From Algoriphagus antarcticus (GTDB lineage Bacteria; Bacteroidota; Bacteroidia; Cytophagales; Cyclobacteriaceae), in NCBI RefSeq assembly GCF_002150685.1, contig NZ_MSSW01000009.1, positions 1-64,000 on the forward strand: a stretch of 64,000 bases of DNA. The letters run 5' to 3'. Under the pieces are notes generated by a model. It saw only the letters and a program-made list of their open reading frames with translations. It was not told the origin of the DNA and ran no database searches. The position numbers were made by a program, and so were the translations under genes. Positions 52,291 to 60,053 of this stretch are shown here, one piece after another. Positions within the stretch are counted from its first letter, which is position 1. Each line of letters starts with the position of its first letter.

Positions 52291-53523
52291 ATGAACCTCA
52301 GTCCAGTAGTGATCGCGATCCCGATGTATTTCATCTTAATGGCAATAGAAATGATTGCACTCAGATTTCAAAAACATCCTGGTTATAGAATTAACGATGC
52401 AATTACAAATATCAATTGTGGCGTAGTATCCCAAGTGACAGGAGTCTTCATCAAAGTCCTTTCAATAGGAATTTATGTGTTGATCTATGAGAACCTTGCA
52501 GTCTATCACATTCCAAATAATGTTTGGACATTCCTGCTCTTATTTTTCCTCTATGATTTTTGCTACTATTGGGCACATCGGAAGAGTCATGAGATTAATT
52601 TATTCTGGGGTGGCCATGTGGTGCATCATTCCAGTGAAGAGTATAATCTTTCCGTAGCCCTTCGACAAAGTAGCACGCAGACCATTTGGACGTTCTTTTT
52701 CTATTTCCCTCTTGCCTTACTTGGCTTTGATCCAGTCATGTTGATATTAGCTTCAGGAATCAATTTGTTGTACCAATTTTGGATTCATACTGAAGCAATA
52801 GATAGAATGGGATTCCTGGAAAAATTCATGAATACACCTTCCCATCATCGTGTCCATCATGGCCGAAATCCCAAATACATCGACAAAAACCACGCGGGAA
52901 CTTTCATCATTTTTGACAAGTGGTTTGGCACTTTTAAAGAGGAAGAAGAAAAGCCTATTTATGGAATCACCACTCCAGTCAAAAGCTGGAATCCAGTCTG
53001 GGTGAATCTGGCGCACTATGCCAATATGAAAGAAGAACTCAAGATGATTCCGAATTGGTCGGATCGCGTGAAATACCTCTTCTATAAGCCTGGCTGGCTA
53101 CCTGATTACCTTGGAGGCTATCGCGCCCCCAAAGAAGTAGAAGCGGATTTTCAAAAATTTGACACAGTCGTCCCCCCCTCTTTGAACTGGTACGTTTTTG
53201 CCCAGTATATTTTTGTCTTAGTACTTACAGGGTTATTTCTCTTCAAAGTCGATAGCTTTACCTGGCTACCTAAAGTGCTCGTAACTGCCTTAATCATCTG
53301 GACTACGGTGAGCTTTTCGGGAGTGTTTGAAAAGAGAAACTGGTACTTACCCCAAGAGGTGTTGAGAATATTGGCTTTTTCAGGAGTTGTCTTTTTCTTA
53401 ATTCAATCTCTCCTACCTTTGCCTATTATAGTCGGAGCTTTAAGCGCTTACAGCCTAGCTTCCTTCTTTTGGCTCTGGAAAAATCAGCAACTCAAATCAC
53501 AAATACATTCCATTTCTCTATAA
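52291..53523 (+). CDS. Sterol desaturase / fatty acid hydroxylase family protein
   Basis: A 410-residue membrane di-iron oxygenase homologue. The histidine motifs are WAHRKSHEINLFWGGHVVHHSSEEYN (in parts, near 96-119) and HHRVHHGRN (near 187), with a late DKNHAGTFIIFDKWFGTF segment. Eight or so hydrophobic helices surround them, and three more at the C-terminus form an extension not needed for the active site. The ATG at 52291 is chosen over an upstream GTG (52237) because the family begins just before this first helix. Bacterial members act on lipids such as carotenoids, hopanoids or fatty acids; the substrate here is unknown. Confidence 0.87.
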   Translation: MNLSPVVIAIPMYFILMAIEMIALRFQKHPGYRINDAITNINCGVVSQVTGVFIKVLSIGIYVLIYENLAVYHIPNNVWTFLLLFFLYDFCYYWAHRKSHEINLFWGGHVVHHSSEEYNLSVALRQSSTQTIWTFFFYFPLALLGFDPVMLILASGINLLYQFWIHTEAIDRMGFLEKFMNTPSHHRVHHGRNPKYIDKNHAGTFIIFDKWFGTFKEEEEKPIYGITTPVKSWNPVWVNLAHYANMKEELKMIPNWSDRVKYLFYKPGWLPDYLGGYRAPKEVEADFQKFDTVVPPSLNWYVFAQYIFVLVLTGLFLFKVDSFTWLPKVLVTALIIWTTVSFSGVFEKRNWYLPQEVLRILAFSGVVFFLIQSLLPLPIIVGALSAYSLASFFWLWKNQQLKSQIHSISL

Positions 53524-53525
53524 TC

Positions 53526-53912
53526 ATGAATAGAACCCTTCTGCTTTTTTCAATACTATCTCTTTCCGTTGCTTTTTCCTGTAGCTCCAAAAGAGACACT
53601 GGGAGTATGGATATGGAAAATTGGAAATCTGATCACTACGGTTGCAAGAGTCTAAGAATGCAGGATTTGGAAGAGCTTGAGCGGTTAAAGAACTCTTTTT
53701 TAGGAGTGGACAACCAAGCTTTAATCAAAACTTTTGGACGTCCGGATCGAGTAGAATTGGTAGATAAAAGTCAAACTTTTTTCTCCTATTTCCTGGAGCC
53801 CAGTGAAGCTTGCGATGGGGTAGAAATAGAAAAAGAACCCCTAAGAGTTCTTTTTCGATTGAATGCTATAAGTAAAGTTTCTGAGGTGACTATTACAACC
53901 CAGAACCCATAA
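53526..53912 (+). CDS. Hypothetical lipoprotein
   Basis: A 128-residue protein with a lipoprotein signal ending SVAFSC at about residue 18. The start at 53526 is chosen because a longer frame extends into the desaturase gene and would bury the signal. The mature part has two helices and a short beta segment ending FFSYFLEPSEACDGVEIEKEPLRVLFRLNAISKV (in parts). It has three Cys, two of which could form a disulfide. It starts 2 bases after the desaturase stop, so it is cotranscribed, and its 3-prime end overlaps the convergent ROK gene by 20 bases. The family is not recognised. Confidence 0.75.
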   Translation: MNRTLLLFSILSLSVAFSCSSKRDTGSMDMENWKSDHYGCKSLRMQDLEELERLKNSFLGVDNQALIKTFGRPDRVELVDKSQTFFSYFLEPSEACDGVEIEKEPLRVLFRLNAISKVSEVTITTQNP

Positions 53913-54825
53913 AACACAGTGCAGCTGCTCCCAGCGTGCCCGCGTTATTTTCAAGAGTGGCTTTTTTCAAAACCAGATCCTTGCCATAATACTGCGTCAG
54001 ATATTGCTTTATCGTGCGATCAAGGGTAGGCATCATAAACTCCAGACCAGCAGAAATTCCGCCACCAAAATACACGTCAGTTACATCTAAAATACGGATG
54101 GCTGAAACAATCGCTTCACCTAAAATCCTACCGACTTCTTCAAATACCATCAAAGAAACTGGATTTCCAGCTTTTGCAGTATCCACTAGAAGATGTGTTC
54201 CTAGTTCAGCTCCTACTAGGACGCCGGCCTTTTCAGGGTAAGCATCTATGAGGCGAGACATGATATTTAAGATCCCTTGTCTTCCGATTAGTGTCTCTAG
54301 TCTTGCAGCTCCTTTGGAAAGCATGTGTCCCATCTCCATAGCGTTGCCTCTGGAGCCTTTGAATACTTCACCATCCAATACCAAGGCACTGCCAATACCA
54401 GTTCCCATGGTGATAAACAGGAAATTCTGGGCAGGATCATCTTTTCCAAAATAAAACTCCCCTATGGCAGCTGCAGCAGCGTCATTTTCCAAGAAAAATT
54501 CGTGTTTCGGGAACTTCTCCTCAAGCCCGCCTTTCAGATTAAAGCCGTTTAGAGCAGGAATAGCAGGGATTTCAAGAGCAGTGTTTCTGTCTTTGGAAAT
54601 CATGCCAGGCAGGCCAATTCCGATATTTTTAACTTGTGGATATTTAGATAGATATTTCTCTAAACCTGCTATAAATGCAGGTCCAAATCCTTCAGGATTA
54701 TTACGGTAAGAAGCGGTCTCTTCCTTTACAAAGTCTATAATATTGCCTTCTCTATCTACAAGGCCAATTTTCAAGTGAGTTCCACCCACGTCCACTCCTA
54801 GGAAATGTGCTTCCTGCTTTTGCAT
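53893..54825 (-). CDS. ROK family sugar kinase-like protein lacking the zinc cysteine cluster
   Basis: A 310-residue ROK-type protein. The nucleotide-binding DVGGTHLKIGLVD is at residues 11-24, the catalytic aspartate is in LENDAAAAAIGEFYFG (near 111-126), GTGIGSALVLDGEVFKGSRGNAMEMGH (in parts) carries the ROK ExGH motif, and the C-terminal VTDVYFGGGISAG completes the fold. The usual CxCGxxGCxE zinc motif, which normally follows ExGH by about ten residues, is absent: the sequence reads MLSKGAARLETLIGRQG. A kinase function on glucose or an N-acetyl sugar is likely, but this branch is atypical. Confidence 0.85.
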   Translation of the reverse strand: MQKQEAHFLGVDVGGTHLKIGLVDREGNIIDFVKEETASYRNNPEGFGPAFIAGLEKYLSKYPQVKNIGIGLPGMISKDRNTALEIPAIPALNGFNLKGGLEEKFPKHEFFLENDAAAAAIGEFYFGKDDPAQNFLFITMGTGIGSALVLDGEVFKGSRGNAMEMGHMLSKGAARLETLIGRQGILNIMSRLIDAYPEKAGVLVGAELGTHLLVDTAKAGNPVSLMVFEEVGRILGEAIVSAIRILDVTDVYFGGGISAGLEFMMPTLDRTIKQYLTQYYGKDLVLKKATLENNAGTLGAAALCFMGSGL

Positions 54826-54871
54826 AGTATTATTAATAGGTTTATGGTTTCAAAAAAGCAAAAGAAAAGTA

Positions 54872-55366
54872 TTACTTCCTATAATCCTTCCCAATCTGCT
54901 GGAAAATTTTGAGAACTGCAGGACAAACGAGGGTATTTTTAAGCGAAAGCTCCAAAATACCATGCATTTTTTTACGATTCGTGTGTGGATATTCTCGGCA
55001 AGCCTTGGGTCGATCCTCATATACTAGACATTTATTGTCCGCACCCAAAAAAGTACAGGGAGAAGAATTTAGCACAAAATCTCCTTCCTCATCCCGATGT
55101 AAATACTCATCAATGAAAGCACTGCTTTTCATCCGAAATACTTTTGCTAATCGATCTATATCTGTATTCAAAAAAATAGGACTTGTCGTCTTACAGCAGT
55201 TCGCACAGTCCAGGCAATCGAGCTCTCTAAAAACCTCTACATGAAGATTCTCAAACTTTTCGTCCAAGACGTTTGGCTTTACTTTTCTAAGTCTAGTCTT
55301 TAATTTTTGATTAGAAGAATATTCTGATCTGCTCTCTTTACCGAAATTATCAAGGTCAATTTCCAA
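54872..55366 (-). CDS. YkgJ family cysteine cluster protein
   Basis: A 164-residue protein with the eight-cysteine pattern of the YkgJ / UPF0153 family: CLDCANCC (near 54-61) and SPCTFLGADNKCLVYEDRPKACREYP (in parts, near 100-125), then a last Cys in NTLVCPAV. The cluster is thought to bind a zinc ion or iron-sulfur centre. Cytoplasmic; function unknown. It lies 46 bases upstream of the ROK gene on the same strand, so cotranscription is possible. Confidence 0.87.
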   Translation of the reverse strand: MEIDLDNFGKESRSEYSSNQKLKTRLRKVKPNVLDEKFENLHVEVFRELDCLDCANCCKTTSPIFLNTDIDRLAKVFRMKSSAFIDEYLHRDEEGDFVLNSSPCTFLGADNKCLVYEDRPKACREYPHTNRKKMHGILELSLKNTLVCPAVLKIFQQIGKDYRK

Positions 55367-55470
55367 TTTCTCAGGAAGTTAAATGATGTTTAAAAGCTAT
55401 TTAAGAAAAATAATTCTTTTATAAAAGGTAGATTTTCAGTATCTTAAAAAGCATATAATCCCTAAAAGCC

Positions 55471-55845
55471 ATGAAAACACATCCTTCAGAGTTGTATTTC
55501 TATCATTCGCCTACACAGCTAGTAGATAAGCAAACGCTTGCTTACGCAAAGTCAATCTCTCCATTTGTGAATACAATTGACCTAAGTAAAGAGAGGCTCA
55601 CAGCCACTCAGTGGAATATGCTATTAGTGAAACTCAATCTCAGAGCTAAAGATCTACTCAATCGAGCTCATCCGGATTACCAGCGATTCATTGCTGGAAA
55701 AAACTGGGATGATGAAAGCTGGCTCAATATCTTAATCAAATCTCCAAATCTGATTAAAGCACCAATTGCAAGTCTTCGGAACAGGGCAATTCTCTGCATC
55801 ACTCCTACCGATATCTTAAAGCTTAATTCGATGCATTTAGTCTGA
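55471..55845 (+). CDS. ArsC/Spx-like thioredoxin-fold protein without the catalytic cysteine
   Basis: A 124-residue protein with the ArsC/Spx fold pattern: an early strand LYFYHSPTQLVDKQTLAYAKS (where ArsC has a CxxxxK-type loop), INTIDLSK-like TIDLSKERLTATQWNMLLVKLN, and a closing LIKAPIASLRNRAILCITPTDILKL region. The catalytic cysteine position holds Ser/Pro, so it cannot act as an arsenate reductase; a regulatory binding role like Spx is conceivable. The assignment is from pattern recognition, not from a full alignment. The stop lies 23 bases inside the convergent CvfB-like gene. Confidence 0.65.
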   Translation: MKTHPSELYFYHSPTQLVDKQTLAYAKSISPFVNTIDLSKERLTATQWNMLLVKLNLRAKDLLNRAHPDYQRFIAGKNWDDESWLNILIKSPNLIKAPIASLRNRAILCITPTDILKLNSMHLV

Positions 55846-56659
55846 TCCCATCCGACTCTATTTGGATCATCCTAGCTTTGTACAGCTGACCAATGCATTG
55901 TTTGAAATGCTTCTTGCTCATGCTCAATTGCTCCTGAATCTCCTCAGGAGTTGATTTATCATGCAAGGGCAAAAAGCCATTTGATTCCAATATAGCAAGT
56001 ATTTTTTCTGATCCTTCGTCGTATTTCACCCTACCTGGAGGCAGTAATTGCAAATCCAACTTCCCATCTTCACGGTTCTTTTTCACATAGACTTTACGCT
56101 TTTCACCTAGTTCCAAAGGCTGAAAAATTTCATTTTTGAAAAGCAATCCCTCGTATTCGTTGTCAATCAAAACTTTGAAACCCAAGTCGCTTTCCTCAAA
56201 AATCACTCCTTCAAGCTCTTTTCCTTCTTCCCAGTCAAACGGTGCCAGACGCATGAAATCCCGGTACTTATTTACTCCAATTAATCGATTGGTCTTAAAA
56301 TCCACACAGATCCTGACCAAGTATTTCTGGCCCACTTCCATGTTTTTACCCATTTCAGATTTTGGTACGAAAAGATCTTTCGGCAAACCCCAATCCACAA
56401 ATGCTCCGAAAGAAGTGACTTCTTTGGCCTCCAAAACAGCAAACTCATCCAAGAGCGCAAATGGCTTTTGAGTCACCGCAACAGGACGATCCTCACTATC
56501 TGTGTACACAAATACTTCGATCTCATCTCCTTCTTTCTCCTCTCCTTTAAGGTAACCTTTAGGTAGCAAAAGTTCTTCTCCAGAACTGAGAGCTAGGTAG
56601 GCTCCGAAGTCCGTAAATCTATTTATGGGTAATTTTGAAATTAAACCAAGTTCTTTCAT
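55823..56659 (-). CDS. S1 RNA-binding domain protein, CvfB-like
   Basis: A 278-residue protein with three S1-type domains followed by a winged helix, the CvfB layout. Domain 1 starts SKLPINRFTDFGAYLALSSGEELLLPKGYL (in parts), domain 2 is near 68-140 (LEAKEVTSFGAFVDWGLPKDLFVPKSEM), domain 3 near 150-210 (LEGVIFEESDLGFKVLIDNEYEGLLFKNEIF). The C-terminal winged helix (SKHFKQCIGQLYKARMIQI) fits a role in RNA binding. In staphylococci CvfB regulates gene expression; here the target is unknown. Confidence 0.87.
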   Translation of the reverse strand: MKELGLISKLPINRFTDFGAYLALSSGEELLLPKGYLKGEEKEGDEIEVFVYTDSEDRPVAVTQKPFALLDEFAVLEAKEVTSFGAFVDWGLPKDLFVPKSEMGKNMEVGQKYLVRICVDFKTNRLIGVNKYRDFMRLAPFDWEEGKELEGVIFEESDLGFKVLIDNEYEGLLFKNEIFQPLELGEKRKVYVKKNREDGKLDLQLLPPGRVKYDEGSEKILAILESNGFLPLHDKSTPEEIQEQLSMSKKHFKQCIGQLYKARMIQIESDGIRLNASN

Positions 56660-56737
56660 GACTCAAAGGTAGGCAATAATCGCAGTTCGAAACTGAACTT
56701 TTGCGACAAACAAAGTCAGGGATCGAAAGTTAAAAAA

Positions 56738-56768
56738 TTGGATTTGGTGACTGTCGGGATTAGCTTTG
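56738..56768 (+). promoter_or_regulatory. Promoter of the 3-hydroxyacyl-CoA dehydrogenase gene
   Basis: TTG (56738-56740), 20 bases, then TAGCTTTG (56761-56768). The transcription start would fall near 56775, close to an upstream in-frame ATG (56779), which supports the later ATG at 56836 as the true start. Confidence 0.7.
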
Positions 56769-56835
56769 AACTCTTCAATTGGCTATATCCGTTGAAACAG
56801 ACCCAAATTCTAACTTTAATCTTAATCACCTTCTT

Positions 56836-57726
56836 ATGAAAAACATCTCAGTCATTGGTTCTGGCACGATGGGAAATGGTATCGCACATGTGTTTGCTCA
56901 GCATGGTTATAATGTCCGTTTGATCGATATCAAGCAGGAATATTTGACCAAAGCCCTAGCTACAATTACCAAAAACCTAGATAGACAAGTTGGTAAAGGA
57001 TTGATCTCAGAAGACGAAAAAAATGCAGCCTTAAGTAGAATCAAAACATTCACAGCTTTGGAAGCCGGTGTTAAATCCGCTGATTTGGTAGTGGAAGCCG
57101 CTACTGAGAATATGGAAATCAAGCTGGATCTTTTTCGTCAAATAGACCAATTCAGCCCAGATGTTGCAATTTTGGCAAGTAATACTTCGTCTATTTCCAT
57201 CACCAAAATAGCTGCTGTTACGAGAAGACCAGAGCAGGTAATTGGTATGCACTTTATGAATCCAGTTCCTGTGATGAAGCTGGTGGAAGTAATTCGTGGC
57301 TATGCCACTTCCGATGAGGTGACAGCCAAGATCATGAGTCTCTCAGCCAATCTTTCCAAAGATCCTGTCGAAGTCAATGATTATCCCGGCTTTGTGGCAA
57401 ATAGAATTCTGATGCCGATGATCAACGAGGCGATTTACACTCTTTTTGAGGGTGTGGCCGGTGTGCATGAAATAGACACGGTGATGAAGCTTGGCATGGC
57501 ACACCCAATGGGGCCGCTGCAATTGGCAGATTTCATTGGTTTGGATGTATGCCTTTCCATTCTTAAAGTGTTAAATGATGGCTTTGGCAACCCAAAATAT
57601 GCTCCATGTCCACTGTTAATCAATATGGTCGAAGCTGGATTCAAAGGAGTGAAATCAGGAGAAGGTTTTTACAAATACACTGCTGGAAGCAAAGACTCTG
57701 TCATTTCTCCACGCTTCACAAAATAA
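56836..57726 (+). CDS. 3-hydroxyacyl-CoA dehydrogenase (3-hydroxybutyryl-CoA type)
   Basis: A 296-residue NAD-dependent enzyme of the short HBDH/HAD form. The Rossmann motif is VIGSGTMGNGIAHVFAQHG (residues 6-24). The active-site region has LASNTSSISIT and the catalytic histidine in GMHFMNPVPVMKLVEVI (near 140). A C-terminal dimerisation domain includes GFVANRILMPMINEA and GMAHPMGPLQLADFIGLD. It oxidises 3-hydroxyacyl-CoA in beta-oxidation or interconverts acetoacetyl-CoA. It is followed 6 bases later by a deoxynucleoside kinase gene, so the two are cotranscribed, without an obvious metabolic link. Confidence 0.93.
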   Translation: MKNISVIGSGTMGNGIAHVFAQHGYNVRLIDIKQEYLTKALATITKNLDRQVGKGLISEDEKNAALSRIKTFTALEAGVKSADLVVEAATENMEIKLDLFRQIDQFSPDVAILASNTSSISITKIAAVTRRPEQVIGMHFMNPVPVMKLVEVIRGYATSDEVTAKIMSLSANLSKDPVEVNDYPGFVANRILMPMINEAIYTLFEGVAGVHEIDTVMKLGMAHPMGPLQLADFIGLDVCLSILKVLNDGFGNPKYAPCPLLINMVEAGFKGVKSGEGFYKYTAGSKDSVISPRFTK

Positions 57727-57732
57727 AAAATA

Positions 57733-58350
57733 ATGCACATCGCTGTATCGGGAAATATAGGTAGCGGGAAGACCACGCTTACCGAAAAGCTAGCCAAACA
57801 CTATGGCTGGAAAGCTGAATTTGAAGCTGTAGATGACAATCCATATCTTCCTGATTTCTATGAGGATATGAAGAGATGGGCTTTTCATCTGCAAGTGTAT
57901 TTTCTCAATTCCCGATTCAACCAAATCACGGCAATTCAGGAGAGCAAAAGCGCAACGATTCAAGATAGAACCATCTATGAAGACGCTTATATCTTCGCAG
58001 CCAACCTATATAAAAGCAAGCTTTTGACTGAACGGGATTATGAAAACTATCAAAATCTATTTAAAAGCATGATTGCTCATGTGAAAGCTCCCGATCTTTT
58101 GATCTACCTGAAAGCCGATATTCCAAAGCTGGTGGGTCAGATAGAAAAGCGAGGAAGAAGCTATGAGACGACCATGAGGATAGATTATTTGAAAAACCTC
58201 AACACCCACTACGAAGAATGGATCGCTGGCTATACGGAAGGTAAATTGTTGATCATAGATGTCAATAACCTTGATTTTGTTGAGAATCCAAGTGACTTCT
58301 CTATGGTAGTTGAAAAAGTTGAGCGGGAGATTTTTGGATTGTTTTCCTAA
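57733..58350 (+). CDS. Deoxynucleoside kinase
   Basis: A 205-residue salvage enzyme phosphorylating deoxyadenosine, deoxyguanosine or deoxycytidine. The P-loop is GNIGSGKTTL (residues 7-16), the substrate-binding region has FYEDMKRWAFHLQVYFLNSRF (in parts), the catalytic DR motif is IQDRTIYEDA (near 76), and the LID is EKRGRSYETTMRIDYL (near 138). The length is normal. It may supply dNMPs together with the dCMP deaminase encoded 40 kb upstream. Confidence 0.93.
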   Translation: MHIAVSGNIGSGKTTLTEKLAKHYGWKAEFEAVDDNPYLPDFYEDMKRWAFHLQVYFLNSRFNQITAIQESKSATIQDRTIYEDAYIFAANLYKSKLLTERDYENYQNLFKSMIAHVKAPDLLIYLKADIPKLVGQIEKRGRSYETTMRIDYLKNLNTHYEEWIAGYTEGKLLIIDVNNLDFVENPSDFSMVVEKVEREIFGLFS

Positions 58351-58374
58351 TGGAGTTAAGGACAAAAATTATTA

Positions 58375-58445
58375 AACCACCTGGACACATAGATTTCATA
58401 GCGATTATGAAGTGATAACTATGGTTTCTATGTGTCCAGGTGGTT
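58375..58445. repeat. Long imperfect hairpin, REP-like intergenic element
   Basis: Perfect 19-bp arms AACCACCTGGACACATAGA (58375-58393) and complement (58427-58445), then a 3x3 internal loop and a further 5-bp pairing CATAG / CTATG, with an apical loop of about 17 bases. The right arm continues GGTTAAAAA. The phrase resembles dispersed intergenic repeats of Bacteroidota (ACCACxTxGACACATAGA), possibly spread by REP-associated transposases; no transposase is in the window. A second GTGGTTAAAA, at 58612-58621, precedes a T-run. Nothing else is seen in 58351-58633. Confidence 0.6.
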
Positions 58446-58633
58446 AAAAATAATCGTATCAGCCTAGCTACACTCACTCTTTTGATAAGTTACTTTGAAG
58501 TTCAGATTTGGAAATTGAATTGAACTTAACTTGATTTTAGCTGACTTAGAGTAATGTCTCTTAATCTTAGATATCTCAATTGTGCCTTCTGCATAAATCT
58601 CTGAAAGCTCCGTGGTTAAAACTTTTTTTTATT

Positions 58634-59281
58634 CTAGCATTGATATTTCCTCATAAACCAGTTCAAAAGCATAGTCCGCTGCTCTTCTTTTGGATTGATT
58701 AGCAACTGATCCAGACGCTTAAGTGATCCTCCTGTCATAAGGGTTTCGAAAGGAGTGATTCGAAAAAGCTTGTAGCCATGAATCCTTGTCTGCAAGTCAA
58801 ATTGAGCATCATTATACGCCAAAAGCTTCCATCCAATACCACCATTTCCAGAGAAATCTCCAGGCTCACTTGGCTCGCCAAAACTATGCTTGGCGATTGG
58901 AGCACCATTCCAGATTCTCTGCTGCATTCCTACTTTCAGACATTCCTTCTCATAGCTTCTACACAGCCTTTTTTGAGTTTCTAGAAAAGGGAAATTTAAT
59001 TCTAAATAAAGATCTGACTTAAAAGTAATTAGTCGATATCTATTAAAGTGTACTTCATCGTCATACACAAACAAATTTCGATTGATTTTGAAGTCGAATT
59101 TCAACTTTTCCAGCAAGGGCATTTTCCCAGCCCCTCCTAAATCCTCGTAAATTTCCTTCAACCAATTATGACCTTTCTGATCCAAATATTTTGGCTCTAA
59201 TTCTAATTCAAAATCCCGCTCAAAATCCACTTCGCCCTCACGCAAAATAAGGTCTAGCTGACGGGTCATTAAGTTATCCAT
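58634..59281 (-). CDS. Hypothetical protein
   Basis: A 215-residue cytoplasmic protein without signal or membrane segment. It reads FELELEPKYLDQKGHNWLKEIYEDLG, then a strand-rich region with repeated Lys/Asp/Phe (KLKFDFKINRNLFVYDDEVHFNRYRLITFKSDLYLELNFPF, in parts), a WKLLAYNDAQFDLQTRIHGYKLFRITPFETLMTGG segment (in parts) and a C-terminal helix with two basic residues. I do not recognise the family; the pattern is of a small alpha-beta domain. Its neighbours give no clue. Confidence 0.7.
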   Translation of the reverse strand: MDNLMTRQLDLILREGEVDFERDFELELEPKYLDQKGHNWLKEIYEDLGGAGKMPLLEKLKFDFKINRNLFVYDDEVHFNRYRLITFKSDLYLELNFPFLETQKRLCRSYEKECLKVGMQQRIWNGAPIAKHSFGEPSEPGDFSGNGGIGWKLLAYNDAQFDLQTRIHGYKLFRITPFETLMTGGSLKRLDQLLINPKEEQRTMLLNWFMRKYQC

Positions 59282-59350
59282 TGACTTGATTTTATCTCAG
59301 TAAGGCTACCGAGTAAGTGTAATGCATTAGGCTAATTCGTAGCAAAGAGT

Positions 59351-59509
59351 TTACTTTTCGTCCTTTTCTAAGTCATCTCCTATTCGCTGCTCCAAATTCC
59401 TCTTGGAACCTGGAAAAGTCGTTCTCTGGGAAATATCATAGCCGATCCAGCCCATGATCAACATGAATATCACAAACAGGATCAAAAATATCTTCTTATT
59501 CCTTTGCAT
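59351..59509 (-). CDS. Small single-pass membrane protein
   Basis: A 52-residue protein with a basic start (QRNKK), one hydrophobic segment at about residues 7-24 (FLILFVIFMLIMGWIGYD) and a charged soluble tail (RNLEQRIGDDLEKDEK). The ATG at 59509 is chosen because the longer frame (from 59563) adds a polar stretch before the helix and no start signal. No family is recognised. The clear topology supports a real gene. Confidence 0.55.
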   Translation of the reverse strand: MQRNKKIFLILFVIFMLIMGWIGYDISQRTTFPGSKRNLEQRIGDDLEKDEK

Positions 59510-59690
59510 TCCGTATAAATTTTTTGACTTGATGTCGCGCAAAATTAACCAATCATAGGACATCTGTGACCATTGTTCATGAATTATTGAAAGTCCTAGC
59601 CCGAATATTATACTATTTCAAAATTGTGCCTAATTTTATGAAGATAGATCAAAACCACTTTTTACATTTTACACCCTTTTTCATCCAGTC

Positions 59691-60026
59691 ATGTATCAAT
59701 TTATAAGTGAGCAATCGATTTATCAGTTCTTTGGCGAAGATGAGCCAGAGTTGATTAGAGAGATGGTTCAGATAATTTTAGAAACCAATATCAAAGATTT
59801 GAAGGAACTGGATATGTTTTATAAGCAAGACGATTTCGTTACCATTAAAAAGCGATGTCACAAAGCCAAACCTACTATGGTCTATGTAGGAGCTCAAAAA
59901 ACTCGGAAAATTTTAGAGGAAATTGAAAACGACAGAAATAATTATCAGGATTTAAATAAAACCCTCCAAGCACACCTTATCGGAATCGAAACTGAGCTAA
60001 ATCAGTTTCTTGAAACACTTAATTGA
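59691..60026 (+). CDS. Histidine phosphotransfer (Hpt) domain protein
   Basis: A 111-residue four-helix Hpt domain. The phosphorylated residue is His 57 in KKRCHKAKPTMVYVG, matching the HxxKxx..G pattern of the family. Helices before (PELIREMVQIILETNIKDLKELD) and after (AQKTRKILEEIENDR) complete the bundle. It would relay a phosphoryl group between a hybrid kinase and a response regulator; a single-domain regulator is encoded at 18486 but no kinase is nearby. It lies 27 bases upstream of the S9 peptidase gene. Confidence 0.88.
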   Translation: MYQFISEQSIYQFFGEDEPELIREMVQIILETNIKDLKELDMFYKQDDFVTIKKRCHKAKPTMVYVGAQKTRKILEEIENDRNNYQDLNKTLQAHLIGIETELNQFLETLN

Positions 60027-60053
60027 TTTCAGAATAAACAAACCCATGCGAAT

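Noticed and set aside
59700..59720. GCAATCGATTTA within the Hpt gene as a third LacI-like operator
   Set aside because: It lies inside the coding sequence, the palindrome is only 8 bp and the outer positions do not match the other two sites.
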